Assembly (NCBI RefSeq): GCF_000753795.1
Contig: NZ_JPEO01000011.1
Span: 1-64,000 of the forward strand
Length of the DNA stretch: 64,000 nucleotides
DNA from: Shewanella mangrovi
GTDB taxonomy: Bacteria > Pseudomonadota > Gammaproteobacteria > Enterobacterales > Shewanellaceae
Reading direction: 5' to 3'
The position numbers and the translations under genes were made by a program. Below the pieces are notes generated by a model, which saw nothing but the letters and a program-made list of their open reading frames with translations, was not told the DNA's origin and did not search any database. Positions within the stretch are counted from its first letter, which is position 1, and the number at the start of each line of letters is the position of its first letter. This document shows, one piece after another, positions 54,702 through 64,000 of the stretch.

Positions 54702-56957
54702 TTAAGCTTTTGCTCTGGCGTAATGCTTTAGTAGCCCTGGGACATCCAGAATCAACGCTATGCCGCCATCAGAAGTGATGGTCGCGCCTGCCATTCCAGG
54801 AGTACCATGCAGCAATGCGCCTAGAGGTTTAATCACCACTTCCTCTTGTCCAATCAATGCATCCACCACGAAACCTACATGCTTAGTTCCAAGCTGTACA
54901 ATCACCACATGGCCAAACTTCTTATCGCCATGACGGAAATGCGTTGCACTGCGACTAAGCCAATGCTCCAAATAAAATAATGGAATTGCTTTTTCGCGAA
55001 CAATTACGGTCAACTGGCCATCAACGATATTGGTTTTGGTCAGATTCAAATGGAAAATTTCATTCACACTCGACAGCGGCAGCGCGAACACCTGCTTGGC
55101 GACTTCGACCATCAGCGTCGGCATAATCGCAAGCGTCAGCGGCACTTTGATCTCTAAGCGCGTGCCCTGACCTTTCATGGAGTCGATGTGCACCGTACCG
55201 TTAAGCTGAGTAATGCGGGTTTTCACCACGTCCATACCCACACCGCGGCCTGAGATATCTGAGATCTCGGTTTTGGTAGAAAATCCAGGCGCAAAAATCA
55301 GATTATAGGCTTCAGAATCCGACATTCTGGCAGCCGTGTCTTCATCCAGCACACCGCGCTTAATCGCAATTTGCTTGAGCTTATCCGGATCCATCCCGGC
55401 ACCATCATCCTCAATCTTTAACAGGATATGGTCGCCTTCTTGGCTGGCAGATAAGGTGATTACGCCTGTGCGCGCTTTACCTGACTGTTCACGCACATCA
55501 GGCATTTCAATACCGTGGTCGACGGAGTTACGCACTAAGTGAACGAGCGGATCGGCGAGCGCCTCGACTAAGTTCTTATCAAGATCGGTTTCTTCACCGA
55601 TCATTCTTAAATCAATATCTTTATTCAGGCTGCGGGCAAGATCTCTGACCACACGAGGGAAGCGACCAAATACCTTTTTGATAGGCTGCATGCGGGTTTT
55701 CATCACCGCGCCCTGCAAATCCGAGGTCACCAAGTCAAGGTTCGACAGTGCCTTAGACATCTCCTCATCTTCGCGCGTGATCCCTAGGCTGACTAAGCGA
55801 TTGCGCACGAGTACCAATTCACCGACCATATTCATAATTTGGTCTAAACGCGCAGTATCTACCCTTACAGTAGTTTCACCTTGCGGTACACTGTTACCGG
55901 TGGTTGCGGGCGCTTTAGCTGCGGCTTTGGCAGGCACTGGCGCATCATGCTCCGCTGGGGCTGTTTTAGGTACGACCTTAGCAGCCTCGACTTTTGGCGC
56001 CGCTGGTTTTGCGGCTGCCGCTTTAGCAGGTGCCGGTGATGCTTTTGCCGCTGCGCTAGAGGCAGAATTATTAGCTTCGTTAGGATTTGTACCTGGTGCA
56101 GAACCTTTACCGTGCAATTCATCAAGGAGCTTTTCAAACTCATCCTCGGTGATTTCATCAGCATCAACGGTCGGTGATGGCGCTACTTCCGCCGTTTTAG
56201 CTTCCGCATTGCCGGAAAACTTACCTTTACCGTGTAGTTCATCTAACAAAGATTCGAATTCATCATCGGTAATATCGTCAGTACTGTTAGCAGCCACTGC
56301 TGGTTTAGTTTCAGCGACCGGGGCAGCTGGCGCAGAAGGCCCTTTGCCTTGCCCATGCAATGCGTCCAGTAACGCTTCAAATTCTGCTTCATCAATGTCG
56401 TCAATACTATCAGAGCTGGCAGACACGGCCGTCGCCGATACTTGCTCTTCTACTTCAGCAGCCACGACATCAAGCATTTCATCAAACAAATCGTCGGCAC
56501 TGTCAGCTTCAACGGTCTCTTCTACCGCAACATCTTCCACCGCACCGCCCATTTCCGAAGGCAGAGGTGCACCAGAGCTTAAAAGTTTCAGTTTAGCCAG
56601 TAAGGATTCATCCGCAGGTTCTTGTTCTTGACCAGATTGCGTCTGCGAGAACATGACATTGATGGCGTCTAGCGCTTGCAGAATGATATCCATCAACTCT
56701 GCGCTGACGGCTCGTTTATGCGTTCTTAGCAAGTCAAAGGTGTTTTCTGCTTCGTGGCAAACATCCACCATAGGGGCTAACCCTAAGAAACCTGCTCCAC
56801 CTTTGACAGTATGGAAGCCTCGAAAGATGGCATTGAGCAAATCGGTATCTTCAGGATTATTTTCCAAAGCCACCAGCTGTTCTTGAAGCAATTCAAGAAT
56901 TTCACCAGCTTCAATCAAAAAGTCCTGAAGAATCTCTTCATCAACATCAAAGGCCAT
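54702..56957 (-). CDS. cheA: Chemotaxis histidine kinase CheA
   Basis: 751 residues. P1 Hpt domain (about 1-110; [20 protein letters not shown], phospho-His49). The P2 and linker region (about 140-375) is acidic and carries three copies of an EFxxLLDxLHGKG motif. The dimerisation domain follows (about 378-445; [20 protein letters not shown]), then the kinase HATPase (about 450-610; [42 protein letters not shown]) and the CheW-like P5 domain. It phosphorylates CheY and CheB. Length and motifs are normal for the family apart from the extended linker. Confidence 0.95.
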   Translation of the reverse strand: MAFDVDEEILQDFLIEAGEILELLQEQLVALENNPEDTDLLNAIFRGFHTVKGGAGFLGLAPMVDVCHEAENTFDLLRTHKRAVSAELMDIILQALDAINVMFSQTQSGQEQEPADESLLAKLKLLSSGAPLPSEMGGAVEDVAVEETVEADSADDLFDEMLDVVAAEVEEQVSATAVSASSDSIDDIDEAEFEALLDALHGQGKGPSAPAAPVAETKPAVAANSTDDITDDEFESLLDELHGKGKFSGNAEAKTAEVAPSPTVDADEITEDEFEKLLDELHGKGSAPGTNPNEANNSASSAAAKASPAPAKAAAAKPAAPKVEAAKVVPKTAPAEHDAPVPAKAAAKAPATTGNSVPQGETTVRVDTARLDQIMNMVGELVLVRNRLVSLGITREDEEMSKALSNLDLVTSDLQGAVMKTRMQPIKKVFGRFPRVVRDLARSLNKDIDLRMIGEETDLDKNLVEALADPLVHLVRNSVDHGIEMPDVREQSGKARTGVITLSASQEGDHILLKIEDDGAGMDPDKLKQIAIKRGVLDEDTAARMSDSEAYNLIFAPGFSTKTEISDISGRGVGMDVVKTRITQLNGTVHIDSMKGQGTRLEIKVPLTLAIMPTLMVEVAKQVFALPLSSVNEIFHLNLTKTNIVDGQLTVIVREKAIPLFYLEHWLSRSATHFRHGDKKFGHVVIVQLGTKHVGFVVDALIGQEEVVIKPLGALLHGTPGMAGATITSDGGIALILDVPGLLKHYARAKA

Positions 56958-56972
56958 TAAATTGACTCCTAA

Positions 56973-57710
56973 TCAGAATCCTAAGCTGGATAACAGGTCA
57001 TCGACTTCATCCTGTCCAGTCACAACGTCTTGGCGAGTATCAGCGTTAATGATTGGGCCCTCAGCCTCAATACTCGCTTTAACGGATGATTCATATTGTT
57101 CATCGGCTTGCGCACCGAATACCGTAAGTAACGACACAAGACTGGTTTCGACCTCTTTGACCAGATCGATTACACGTCGAATCATCTGCCCTGTGAGGTC
57201 TTGGAAGTCTTGCGCCATTAGAATTTCATTGAGTAGCTGACGCAGTCTATTCGCATCCGCATCACACTGCCCTAAGAAATGCTGCACATCGTGACACAGG
57301 CCTTTAAATTCATTGAGGGAGATGTCACGACGCATCAAACGTTCCCAATTAGGCTTCACGGCAGCAAGGTTGCTGGTAAGTGCATCAGAAAGAGGTAGAC
57401 ATTCTTCAACAGCATCCATAGTTTTATTGGCTGCTTGTTCAGTCATGTCTATGACGTAGGTAAGGCGCTCTTTCGCGTCAGGGATATCGTTATTCGCCAA
57501 TTCAACCAGACGATTGTCCACTTGAAAGTCAACTAACGCATTGTGTAATTGCCGAGTGAGTTTGCCCACTTCATCGAACAGTTCTTTTTGAATGGGTTGT
57601 GCTAACTCACGCACCATTTCATCCGCTTGTTCTTGCTGACCATCTTGCAGTAAAGCAACAAGCTCATGCGCTTGTTCAAGCGTAATCAGTTTGGACGTTC
57701 CAGCGTTCAT
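56973..57710 (-). CDS. cheZ: CheY-P phosphatase CheZ
   Basis: 245 residues from MNAGTSKLITLEQAHELVAL; the longer ATG at 57740 would overlap cheY by 17 nt. A long four-helix-bundle region includes IPDAKERLTYVIDMTEQAAN and FLGQCDADANRLRQLLNEIL, with the catalytic MAQDFQDLTGQMIRRVIDLV (Gln insertion residue). It ends in the CheY-binding peptide DEVDDLLSSLGF. It removes the CheY phosphate. Confidence 0.94.
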   Translation of the reverse strand: MNAGTSKLITLEQAHELVALLQDGQQEQADEMVRELAQPIQKELFDEVGKLTRQLHNALVDFQVDNRLVELANNDIPDAKERLTYVIDMTEQAANKTMDAVEECLPLSDALTSNLAAVKPNWERLMRRDISLNEFKGLCHDVQHFLGQCDADANRLRQLLNEILMAQDFQDLTGQMIRRVIDLVKEVETSLVSLLTVFGAQADEQYESSVKASIEAEGPIINADTRQDVVTGQDEVDDLLSSLGF

Positions 57711-57723
57711 AGCATCACCCCAA

Positions 57724-58107
57724 TCAACCGAGACGTTCAAAGATTTTATCTAACTTCTCTTTCAGGGTTGCGGCAGTGAAAGGCTTAACGACATATCCGT
57801 TAACCCCGGCCTGCGCCGCTGCAATAATCTGCTCTCGCTTGGCTTCAGCAGTCACCATCAACACAGGGATATGCTTGAGGTTTTCATCAGCGCGAACCGC
57901 TTTGAGCAGATCGATACCTTGCATGCCCGGCATGTTCCAGTCGGTGACCACAAAGTCAAAATCGCCCTTTTGCAGCATTGGCAACGCTGTTGAACCGTCA
58001 TCGGCTTCTTGAGTGTTATTAAACCCAAGATCCCGCAGCAAATTCTTGATGATGCGCCTCATTGTTGAAAAGTCGTCAACAATGAGAATCTTCATATTCT
58101 TGTCCAA
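57724..58107 (-). CDS. cheY: Chemotaxis response regulator CheY
   Basis: 127 residues, receiver only: [20 protein letters not shown] (acidic pocket DD), [20 protein letters not shown] (phospho-Asp in VTDWNMPGM), [34 protein letters not shown] (Lys). An internal ATG (MKIL) four codons in is a possible start. CheY-P binds the flagellar switch to reverse rotation. Confidence 0.96.
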   Translation of the reverse strand: MDKNMKILIVDDFSTMRRIIKNLLRDLGFNNTQEADDGSTALPMLQKGDFDFVVTDWNMPGMQGIDLLKAVRADENLKHIPVLMVTAEAKREQIIAAAQAGVNGYVVKPFTAATLKEKLDKIFERLG

Positions 58108-58153
58108 GGTTTCCTCCGCTGAGCAGGTAATTATCTACGGCTCACAATTAGTT

Positions 58154-58873
58154 CTATATCTGGGTCCAGTGTTTGAGCTTGGCTTTTAGTCTAAGCATCG
58201 CCTGACTATGGATCTGACTCACTCGCGATTCGCTTACATCCAACACAGCACCAATCTCTTTTAGGTTAAGTGCTTCGTCATAATAGAGCGACAGTACCAA
58301 CGCTTCCCTTTCCGGTATTTGTTTTATTGCTTCAGTCAGCGCTGATTGAAACTGACTCGATGCCAAGCTTTCAAAGGTATCGTTTTCAATCATATCTTCC
58401 GACACCACTACATCGGCAGATACTCCAAGATCTTCAATTCCTATTATTTTACCAGCAGATACGTCTGTAAGTATGTGATGATATTCATCCAACGAAATAT
58501 TAAGTCGTTCTGCAATTTCGGTATCGCGCGCATCTCGCCCGAGTTCCTGTTCTAATTCATCTATCACCTGAGAAATCATACGTTGATTGCGATGAACTGA
58601 ACGAGGCACCCAATCACCACGACGAATTTCATCAATCATGGCACCTCGGATGCGAATACCAGCAAAGGTCTCAAATTTTGCGCCCTTGCCACCATCATAT
58701 TTGGATGAAGCTTCCAACAAGCCGATCATGCCGGCCTGAATCAGGTCATCAACTTGAACTGACGCAGGCAAACGCGCCAACATATGATGCGCTATGCGTT
58801 TAACAAGTGGCGCATACTGCTCAACGATAAGGGTCTTATCGTTTGCTCCAGCATACGCTGCCACTTTATTCAC
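58154..58873 (-). CDS. fliA: Flagellar sigma factor sigma-28
   Basis: 239 residues from a GTG at 58873, preceded by AGGAAGG; this start overlaps flhG by 8 nt and gives the usual FliA length. Regions: sigma-2 (QYAPLVKRIAHHMLARLPAS, VQVDDLIQAGMIGLLEASSK, FETFAGIRIRGAMIDEIRRG), sigma-3 (VHRNQRMISQVIDELEQELG) and sigma-4 (PEREALVLSLYYDEALNLKE, VLDVSESRVSQIHSQAMLR). It transcribes late flagellar and chemotaxis genes. Confidence 0.95.
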   Translation of the reverse strand: MNKVAAYAGANDKTLIVEQYAPLVKRIAHHMLARLPASVQVDDLIQAGMIGLLEASSKYDGGKGAKFETFAGIRIRGAMIDEIRRGDWVPRSVHRNQRMISQVIDELEQELGRDARDTEIAERLNISLDEYHHILTDVSAGKIIGIEDLGVSADVVVSEDMIENDTFESLASSQFQSALTEAIKQIPEREALVLSLYYDEALNLKEIGAVLDVSESRVSQIHSQAMLRLKAKLKHWTQI

Positions 58874-59747
58874 TCGCACCTTCCTCTTGGTATTCTGGCT
58901 TTTTAACCAGTCGCTCCACAAAGAACTCTAAGTGGCCACCCGGTTGCTGTGGAATTGGCCAACTAATCACTTTATTTGCCAATCCATGATAAGCGATACT
59001 GGCTGGAGATTTAGGAAACGCTTCTACAATCAATTTTTGCTTACGTACTGATTTTCGCAAGTTTTCATCGAACGGAATCGTTGCCACCAATTCTAACGCG
59101 ACATCTAAAAATCGGTCTGTAACTTTACTCAGCTTAGCAAATAATTCCATGCCTTCGCGCAAGCTTCGTACCATATTGGCAACAATTTTGAAGCGGAACA
59201 CACCGTGCTCGCGACTGAGGATTTTGATCAGCGCATAAGCATCGGTAATTGAGGTAGGCTCATCACAAACAACCACCAGCACATCCTGAGAAGCGCGAGA
59301 GAAACTCAGCACCATATCGGAAATACCAGCAGCGGTGTCTACAATCAGCACATCGAATTGGGTTTTCATTTCACTAAAAGCGCGGATAAGCCCAGCATGT
59401 TGTGCTGGACTCAATTCCACCATTGCCTGAGTACCTGAAGTCGCAGGAATAATCCCAATACCTTTCGGGCCTCTGACAATGACATCATCTAATTCCGCTT
59501 CGCCTGACAGCACGTGGGAAAGATTGCGTTCGGCACGCAGGCCCAACATCACGTCCACGTTTGCCAACCCAAGGTCTGCGTCGAGTACAACAACACGCTT
59601 ACCTTTCTCTGCTAATGCAACAGCTGTATTGATGGAGACGCTCGTTTTACCTACCCCGCCTTTGCCACCAGTAACGGCTATTACTTTCACTTTGTCGTTA
59701 TATTCCTGATTCATTTTTCGTAAACCGCTCGCTTGGTCCCGGGTCAT
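58866..59747 (-). CDS. flhG: Flagellar number regulator FlhG (MinD-like ATPase)
   Basis: 293 residues from MTRDQASGLRKMNQEYNDKV. The DQASGLR motif stimulates FlhF GTPase in the family. Walker A VTGGKGGVGKTSVSINTAVA, DADLGLANVDVMLGL, IVDTAAGISDMVLSFSRASQ; C-terminal membrane-targeting region is the basic VRKQKLIVEAFPKSP to the end. Limits the number of polar flagella. The ATG at 59765 would overlap flhF by 14 nt. Confidence 0.94.
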   Translation of the reverse strand: MTRDQASGLRKMNQEYNDKVKVIAVTGGKGGVGKTSVSINTAVALAEKGKRVVVLDADLGLANVDVMLGLRAERNLSHVLSGEAELDDVIVRGPKGIGIIPATSGTQAMVELSPAQHAGLIRAFSEMKTQFDVLIVDTAAGISDMVLSFSRASQDVLVVVCDEPTSITDAYALIKILSREHGVFRFKIVANMVRSLREGMELFAKLSKVTDRFLDVALELVATIPFDENLRKSVRKQKLIVEAFPKSPASIAYHGLANKVISWPIPQQPGGHLEFFVERLVKKPEYQEEGASE

Positions 59748-59751
59748 AACT

Positions 59752-61149
59752 TTACTCAAATGCATAGGTCATCTCTGGTGACCTGGCTCTAGGGTTAAAT
59801 TCTTGTGTCTCTGTCTTGTTTAACAAGGCTAATGCTTGCTTTGCCAACGACAGGGTATCTGCGACTTGCATGTCTTCAGGTACCCTCTGGCCATCAGTGA
59901 TGTAACTCAATGATAAACCACTTTGAATCAATACACTCAATGCAGCCCCTAAAGAAACTGATTCATCGAGTTTAGTCAAAATTGCACCCGCTAACGGAAT
60001 TCGCTGAAAATGCGTTACCGCTTCTTCTAACACACGACGTTGTCCCGTTGATGACAACACCAAATAACTGCGAATTGGTAAACGGCTGTTAGCGGCCAAG
60101 TTGTCGAGTTGCTCGCACAATCTCATATCTCGTTGTCCCATTCCAGCGGTATCGATCAACACCAGTTTACGATTGCGGAATTGATAGACAATTTGTTCCA
60201 ACTCTTTAAGATCATTGGCTTGTTTTACTGGACATCCCATTATCTTGCCATAAGTTGCTAATTGCTCAAAGGCTCCGATGCGATAATGGTCGGTCGTGAT
60301 AAGTACGACTGAATCTGGACCGTGATGCGCGACAAATCTCGCTGCAATTTTAGCCAATGTTGTGGTTTTTCCCACTCCGGTAGGACCAACCAACGCGACT
60401 ATACCGCCTTGGCGCACGACATCGTCACCTTTGTTATCAAGTAAATTCGCTAACGCCTGTGGCAACGCCCGTACTAAATCGGCCGGAGTGTAATGCTCGC
60501 TCAACGAAGCAAGCTGCGCAGACACCGCTGGTGAAAATTCTGCTTCTAGCAGTTTACGCTCCAGCATGGCGCCAACAGGGTCAGTACGATTCTTCTGATC
60601 TTTCATCAAAGCATTCATTTGATGCGTCAGCAAATTACGAATCGACGCTAACTCTTCACGCATAGATTCTAATTCTTTACTTTGCTTAGCATTATTGTTT
60701 TTACTGGCATTGTGATTGTTGAATGACAAGCTATCTGCAACATTGCGCGGTTCTGGTTGCTGCGGCTTATCCAAGCCTAACGCCCAAGCAGGCGTTTCCG
60801 CTGCCACAGTCTGTTGTGCATTGTTATCGTTAATTTGCTGTTTTAAGCGAGCGTGCTGACGCTCGAGCAATGCTTGCAAAGAATCGGCGGCGGGGGCGGC
60901 AGCTTTCGCTGGGCGCGTTTCGGTTTTTACGTGACCAATGGAGACTTTATCGTCGCTAATATCAGAGAAAATAGCCGTTTGTGGCGGTGCCGTTTTTGGC
61001 TGAGGCTCGTCGTAATCGACAGCAGCGACAATTTCGATGCCGCCGGTTACTTTTTTATTGGACATGATGACAGCATCAGAGCCTAAAGTGTCTTTCACCT
61101 GCGCCAGTGCAGTTCGCATATCTTTGGCAAAAAAACGTTTAATTTTCAC
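59752..61149 (-). CDS. flhF: Flagellar placement SRP-type GTPase FlhF
   Basis: 465 residues. N-terminal basic region KIKRFFAKDMRTALAQVKDT, a disordered Gln/Ala-rich stretch (about 60-165), a helical N-domain, then the SRP GTPase: GIVALVGPTGVGKTTTLAKI (P-loop), VVLITTDHYRIGAFEQLATY, KLVLIDTAGMGQRDMRLCEQ (G3) and AILTKLDESVSLGAALSVLI (G4). It marks the pole for flagellar assembly. Confidence 0.95.
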   Translation of the reverse strand: MKIKRFFAKDMRTALAQVKDTLGSDAVIMSNKKVTGGIEIVAAVDYDEPQPKTAPPQTAIFSDISDDKVSIGHVKTETRPAKAAAPAADSLQALLERQHARLKQQINDNNAQQTVAAETPAWALGLDKPQQPEPRNVADSLSFNNHNASKNNNAKQSKELESMREELASIRNLLTHQMNALMKDQKNRTDPVGAMLERKLLEAEFSPAVSAQLASLSEHYTPADLVRALPQALANLLDNKGDDVVRQGGIVALVGPTGVGKTTTLAKIAARFVAHHGPDSVVLITTDHYRIGAFEQLATYGKIMGCPVKQANDLKELEQIVYQFRNRKLVLIDTAGMGQRDMRLCEQLDNLAANSRLPIRSYLVLSSTGQRRVLEEAVTHFQRIPLAGAILTKLDESVSLGAALSVLIQSGLSLSYITDGQRVPEDMQVADTLSLAKQALALLNKTETQEFNPRARSPEMTYAFE

Positions 61150-61161
61150 TGTTGCTTACTC

Positions 61162-63261
61162 CTACTGGCCTACTGCCGCGACAATTCTAATCTGTTTTTC
61201 GTCAGGCACTTCCTGATAAGAGATCACTCTTAGGTTTGGAATTGTGTGCTTAACAAAGCGTGACAGTGTGGCACGGAGCATACCAGAGGTCAGCAAAATA
61301 GCCGGTTGTCCCACCATTTCTTGCTTCTGTGCAGCTTCCATCATGGAGCGCTGCATACGTTCCGCAAGACCGGGTTCGATGTTAGGGCCGTCGCCACCTG
61401 TCGCTTGCATTGACTGATGCAACATTTGTTCCAACTCAGGCGCCAAAGTAATGACAGGTACTTCATCTTCCGGCCCAGCAATCTCCTGTACGATCATCCG
61501 TTTCAGCGCAATACGTACAGCGGCGGTCAGCACTTCTGGATCTGTGCTCTTAGGTCCGTATTCCAACAGGGTTTGCACAATAGTGCGTAGGTCACGGACC
61601 GATACGCCTTCGTTCAGCAGGTTCTGCATCACTTTTACTACTGTTGCTAGGCTCATCACTTCCGGAACAAAACCTTCCACCAGCTTAGGCGCGCGTTTAG
61701 ACAGCATATCAAGCAGTTGCTGTACTTCTTCGTAGCCGAGCAATTTAGCGGCATTATTCGTGAGCAATTGGCTTAAATGGGTTGCTATTACGGTAGAGGC
61801 GTCAACAACGGTATAGCCAAGAGTCTGTGCATGCTCACGCATCTCTGGCGCAATCCATACCGCTTCTAACCCAAAGGCAGGATCTTTAGTTTCTACACCG
61901 TCTAATTTGCCAAACACTTGGCCGGGATTGATTGCGAGCTCGCAATCATGACGAATTTCCGCTTCACCTGAAGCGACACCCATTAATGAAATACGATAAG
62001 CAGAGGGGGCCAAATCCAGATTATCGCGAATGTGAACCGCTGGCACCAGAAAGCCCAACTCTTGCGATAACTTCTTACGAACACCTTTAATCCGTCCGAG
62101 TAGTTCGCCACCTTGACCTTTATCCACTAACGGGATCAGGCGGTAACCCACTTCTAGACCTATTGTGTCGACAGGGCGCACATCGTCCCAGCTCAATTCT
62201 TTAGGTTCTGCACTCGCTTTCTCAACCGGACCGTTTTTCGCCAGCTCCAATGCTTTCTTCTTGTTGTTTTCATTACGACGATTGATGAAGTAAGCGCCTG
62301 CTGCGGCCACAATGGCAAAGCTCAGAAATGCCAAATGTGGCATGCCTGGCACTATGCCCATGATGAACAATACTGCAGCAGCAATCATCAGCGACTTAGG
62401 GTTGTCGAACATTTGCTGCACGACCTGCTCGCCCATGTCGCCACTTTCATTTTGGCGGGTCACCATTAACGCTGCGGCAATTGACAGCAACAGTCCAGGG
62501 ATTTGTGCCACCAAACCGTCACCGATGGTCAGCAAGGTATAGATTTCGACAGCTTGGGAAAAGTCGAGTCCATGCTGCACCATACCAATGATAAAACCAC
62601 CGAGAATGTTAATTACCAGAATCAAAATACCGGCAATTGCGTCACCCTTTACGAATTTGGAGGCACCGTCCATTGAGCCGTAAAAATCAGCTTCAGAGGT
62701 AACTTCTGCACGGCGTAAACGGGCTTGTTCCTGATTGATAATGCCAGCGTTTAAGTCTGCATCAATCGCCATTTGTTTACCCGGCATCGCATCCAAGGTA
62801 AAGCGAGCACTAACTTCAGAAATACGACCAGCACCTTTGGTCACTACCGCAAAGTTGATAATGATCAGAATAAGAAACACCACCAGACCCACGGCATAGT
62901 TACCGCCGATAACCACCGAGCCGAATGCCTCAATCACCTTACCGGCGGCGTCAGCGCCGTTATGACCTTCCAGCAATACAACCCGCGTTGAGGCGACGTT
63001 CAACGCCAAACGCATCAAGGTCGCGACCAACAAGACAGTAGGAAATGCCGCAAAATCTAGCGGTCGACTGGTATAAACCGCCACCAGCAGCACCACCAGC
63101 GCCAGCGCGATATTGAAAGAAAACAGGATGTCTAACAGGAATGCAGGCATTGGCAATACAATCATTGCCAGAGTTGCCAGTACTAATAACGGCGTCCCTA
63201 CGCCTTTAAAATTGGCAGGTCGAACCTGGCGCCATTGCCCTAGAGTTGCTCTTACATCCAT
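61162..63261 (-). CDS. flhA: Flagellar type III export protein FlhA
   Basis: 699 residues. N-terminal half has about 8 transmembrane helices (LLVLATLAMIVLPMPAFLLD to MIAAAVLFIMGIVPGMPHLA) with the conserved FHIPEP segment (TKGAGRISEVSARFTLDAMP, GKQMAIDADLNAGIINQEQA). The C-terminal half (about 330-699) is the cytoplasmic docking platform for chaperone-substrate complexes (VRPVDTIGLEVGYRLIPLVD, LGFLVPAVHIRDNLDL). The first Met is doubled; either serves. Confidence 0.95.
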   Translation of the reverse strand: MDVRATLGQWRQVRPANFKGVGTPLLVLATLAMIVLPMPAFLLDILFSFNIALALVVLLVAVYTSRPLDFAAFPTVLLVATLMRLALNVASTRVVLLEGHNGADAAGKVIEAFGSVVIGGNYAVGLVVFLILIIINFAVVTKGAGRISEVSARFTLDAMPGKQMAIDADLNAGIINQEQARLRRAEVTSEADFYGSMDGASKFVKGDAIAGILILVINILGGFIIGMVQHGLDFSQAVEIYTLLTIGDGLVAQIPGLLLSIAAALMVTRQNESGDMGEQVVQQMFDNPKSLMIAAAVLFIMGIVPGMPHLAFLSFAIVAAAGAYFINRRNENNKKKALELAKNGPVEKASAEPKELSWDDVRPVDTIGLEVGYRLIPLVDKGQGGELLGRIKGVRKKLSQELGFLVPAVHIRDNLDLAPSAYRISLMGVASGEAEIRHDCELAINPGQVFGKLDGVETKDPAFGLEAVWIAPEMREHAQTLGYTVVDASTVIATHLSQLLTNNAAKLLGYEEVQQLLDMLSKRAPKLVEGFVPEVMSLATVVKVMQNLLNEGVSVRDLRTIVQTLLEYGPKSTDPEVLTAAVRIALKRMIVQEIAGPEDEVPVITLAPELEQMLHQSMQATGGDGPNIEPGLAERMQRSMMEAAQKQEMVGQPAILLTSGMLRATLSRFVKHTIPNLRVISYQEVPDEKQIRIVAAVGQ

Positions 63262-63387
63262 CACGTCAGCCTGAGAATTGACACTTTGCAGGGTAAAAGC
63301 AAACTTCGCGCCAATAGTGATTGAGCGCCATCACAACGACGCGACATAGCCTTGAACGTCGATAAATTAGCCAGCTAGTAACAACGT

Positions 63388-64000
63388 TTAATACTTTTTG
63401 AACTCATCAGGAATAGGCTGATTGAGTGGGATTGGGGTGGGTTTACGCCCCCGCCCTTTTTGGTATTGACGCAGTTGGAACACGTAAGCGAGTACCTGCG
63501 CCACCGCGGTAAATAAGCCTTCAGGGATCTGCTGATCCAACTTGGTCGTGTGATAAATCGCCCGCGCAAGCAACGGCGCAGAAACAATGGTGATGTTATA
63601 TTCGCGCGCTATTTCGCGGATTTTAAAGGCAACATCATCAGTACCTTTCGCCACAATATAGGGTGCGGCAGCTTTTTTGGCATCGTACTTCACCGCCACC
63701 GCATAATGCTCAGGGTTCACAACAATCACGTCCGCTTTGGGGACTTCGGCCATCATGCGACGTTGCGCCATTTCGCGTTGCAGTTGCCGCATGCGTCCTT
63801 TCACTTCAGGCTTACCCTCAGTGTCTTTATATTCGTCTTTTACTTCCTGTTTAGTCATACGTAACTGTTTGTTGTGATTCCAGATTTGATAGGGCACATC
63901 AATAATCACAATCAGCAAGGTAGACACACACAACAGAGTAAAGATCCACCATAGCAGATCCATGGCGTGCAACAAGTTGCCCGGCAAGTGGTCCTGCGAC
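63388..64000 (-). CDS. flhB: Flagellar export switch protein FlhB (truncated by window end)
   Basis: Only the C-terminal part (about 204 residues) is inside the window; the start lies beyond 64000. Visible: the last membrane helix (DLLWWIFTLLCVSTLLIVII), DVPYQIWNHNKQLRMTKQEV, EYKDTEGKPEVKGRMRQLQR, and the autocleavage site region ADVIVVNPEHYAVAVKYD (NPEH where many homologues have NPTH). The C-terminal cytoplasmic domain (GTDDVAFKIREIAREYNITI) is complete. It switches export from hook to filament substrates. Confidence 0.93.
   Translation of the reverse strand, partial: SQDHLPGNLLHAMDLLWWIFTLLCVSTLLIVIIDVPYQIWNHNKQLRMTKQEVKDEYKDTEGKPEVKGRMRQLQREMAQRRMMAEVPKADVIVVNPEHYAVAVKYDAKKAAAPYIVAKGTDDVAFKIREIAREYNITIVSAPLLARAIYHTTKLDQQIPEGLFTAVAQVLAYVFQLRQYQKGRGRKPTPIPLNQPIPDEFKKY

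Noticed and set aside
55678..56631. 317-aa plus-strand ORF opposite cheA
   Set aside because: Ser/Ala-rich shadow of the cheA linker codons; no domain and no ribosome binding site.

Overview
The window comes from a gammaproteobacterium, most likely Shewanella or a close relative. The main evidence is a long flagellar and chemotaxis block on the minus strand, reading flhB-flhA-flhF-flhG-fliA-cheY-cheZ-cheA-cheB-(membrane protein)-parC-parP-cheW. It is followed by FliK-like and FhlB-like genes, mlaA, a response regulator, rfaH and a large surface polysaccharide cluster. No rRNA or tRNA gene was recognised.

Region 1 (1-20.7 kb) is an accessory island ending in a tyrosine recombinase (19.5-20.7 kb) beside glmM. 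Its left end is outside the window. From 0 to 5.5 kb it carries stacked toxin-antitoxin loci: vapBC, higBA-like, an orphan hicB-like antitoxin and an abiE pair. Two near-identical copies of a tiny membrane-protein gene bracket higBA and hicB. A 0.5 kb non-coding stretch (5.56-6.1 kb) holds about six copies of an AGGAAGGA-centred repeat, next to a NYN/LOTUS RNase-like gene. From 7.2 to 16.7 kb, closely packed plus-strand genes encode a WYL regulator, two dynamin-like GTPases, a repeat protein with a C-terminal membrane helix (apparently broken by a frameshift), a large HerA/FtsK-type ATPase with a glycine-zipper hairpin between Ser/Thr-rich arms, an LHH-type HNH nuclease toxin and a SUKH-family immunity protein. 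This combination is the best candidate in the window for an undescribed system: a membrane-associated motor and GTPase module linked to a caged nuclease. From 17.1 to 19.2 kb there are an EcsC-family protein, two small unknown proteins and an XRE regulator with a hydrophobic tail.

Region 2 (20.8-45.7 kb) is an O-antigen or capsule locus on the minus strand. rfaH is at the upstream end and an ops element (45038-45049) lies in the leader. Then come an SLBB export protein, Wzz, the initiating sugar-phosphate transferase, a GT4 glycosyltransferase, Wzy, Wzx, a GT6 (ABO-like) transferase, a GT11 alpha-1,2-fucosyltransferase, a DUF1919 protein and a GT2. The GDP-fucose genes (gmd, fcl, gmm, manC, manB), the dTDP-rhamnose genes (rfbDACB), galE, a UDP-glucuronate 4-epimerase and glmM follow. 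The stretch 33.3-39.7 kb is visibly AT-rich, as is usual for exchanged O-antigen genes. GT11 beside GT6 predicts a blood-group A/B-like structure on the glycan.

Region 3 (45.9-64 kb) is core genome: a response-regulator/output protein, the MlaA lipoprotein, a divergent FliK-like/FhlB-like pair, and the chemotaxis and flagellar operon. The operon includes the ParC/ParP polar-array proteins, a CheA with three copies of an acidic LLD-LHGKG motif, sigma-28, the flagellar placement pair FlhF/FlhG, FlhA, and a FlhB truncated by the window end.
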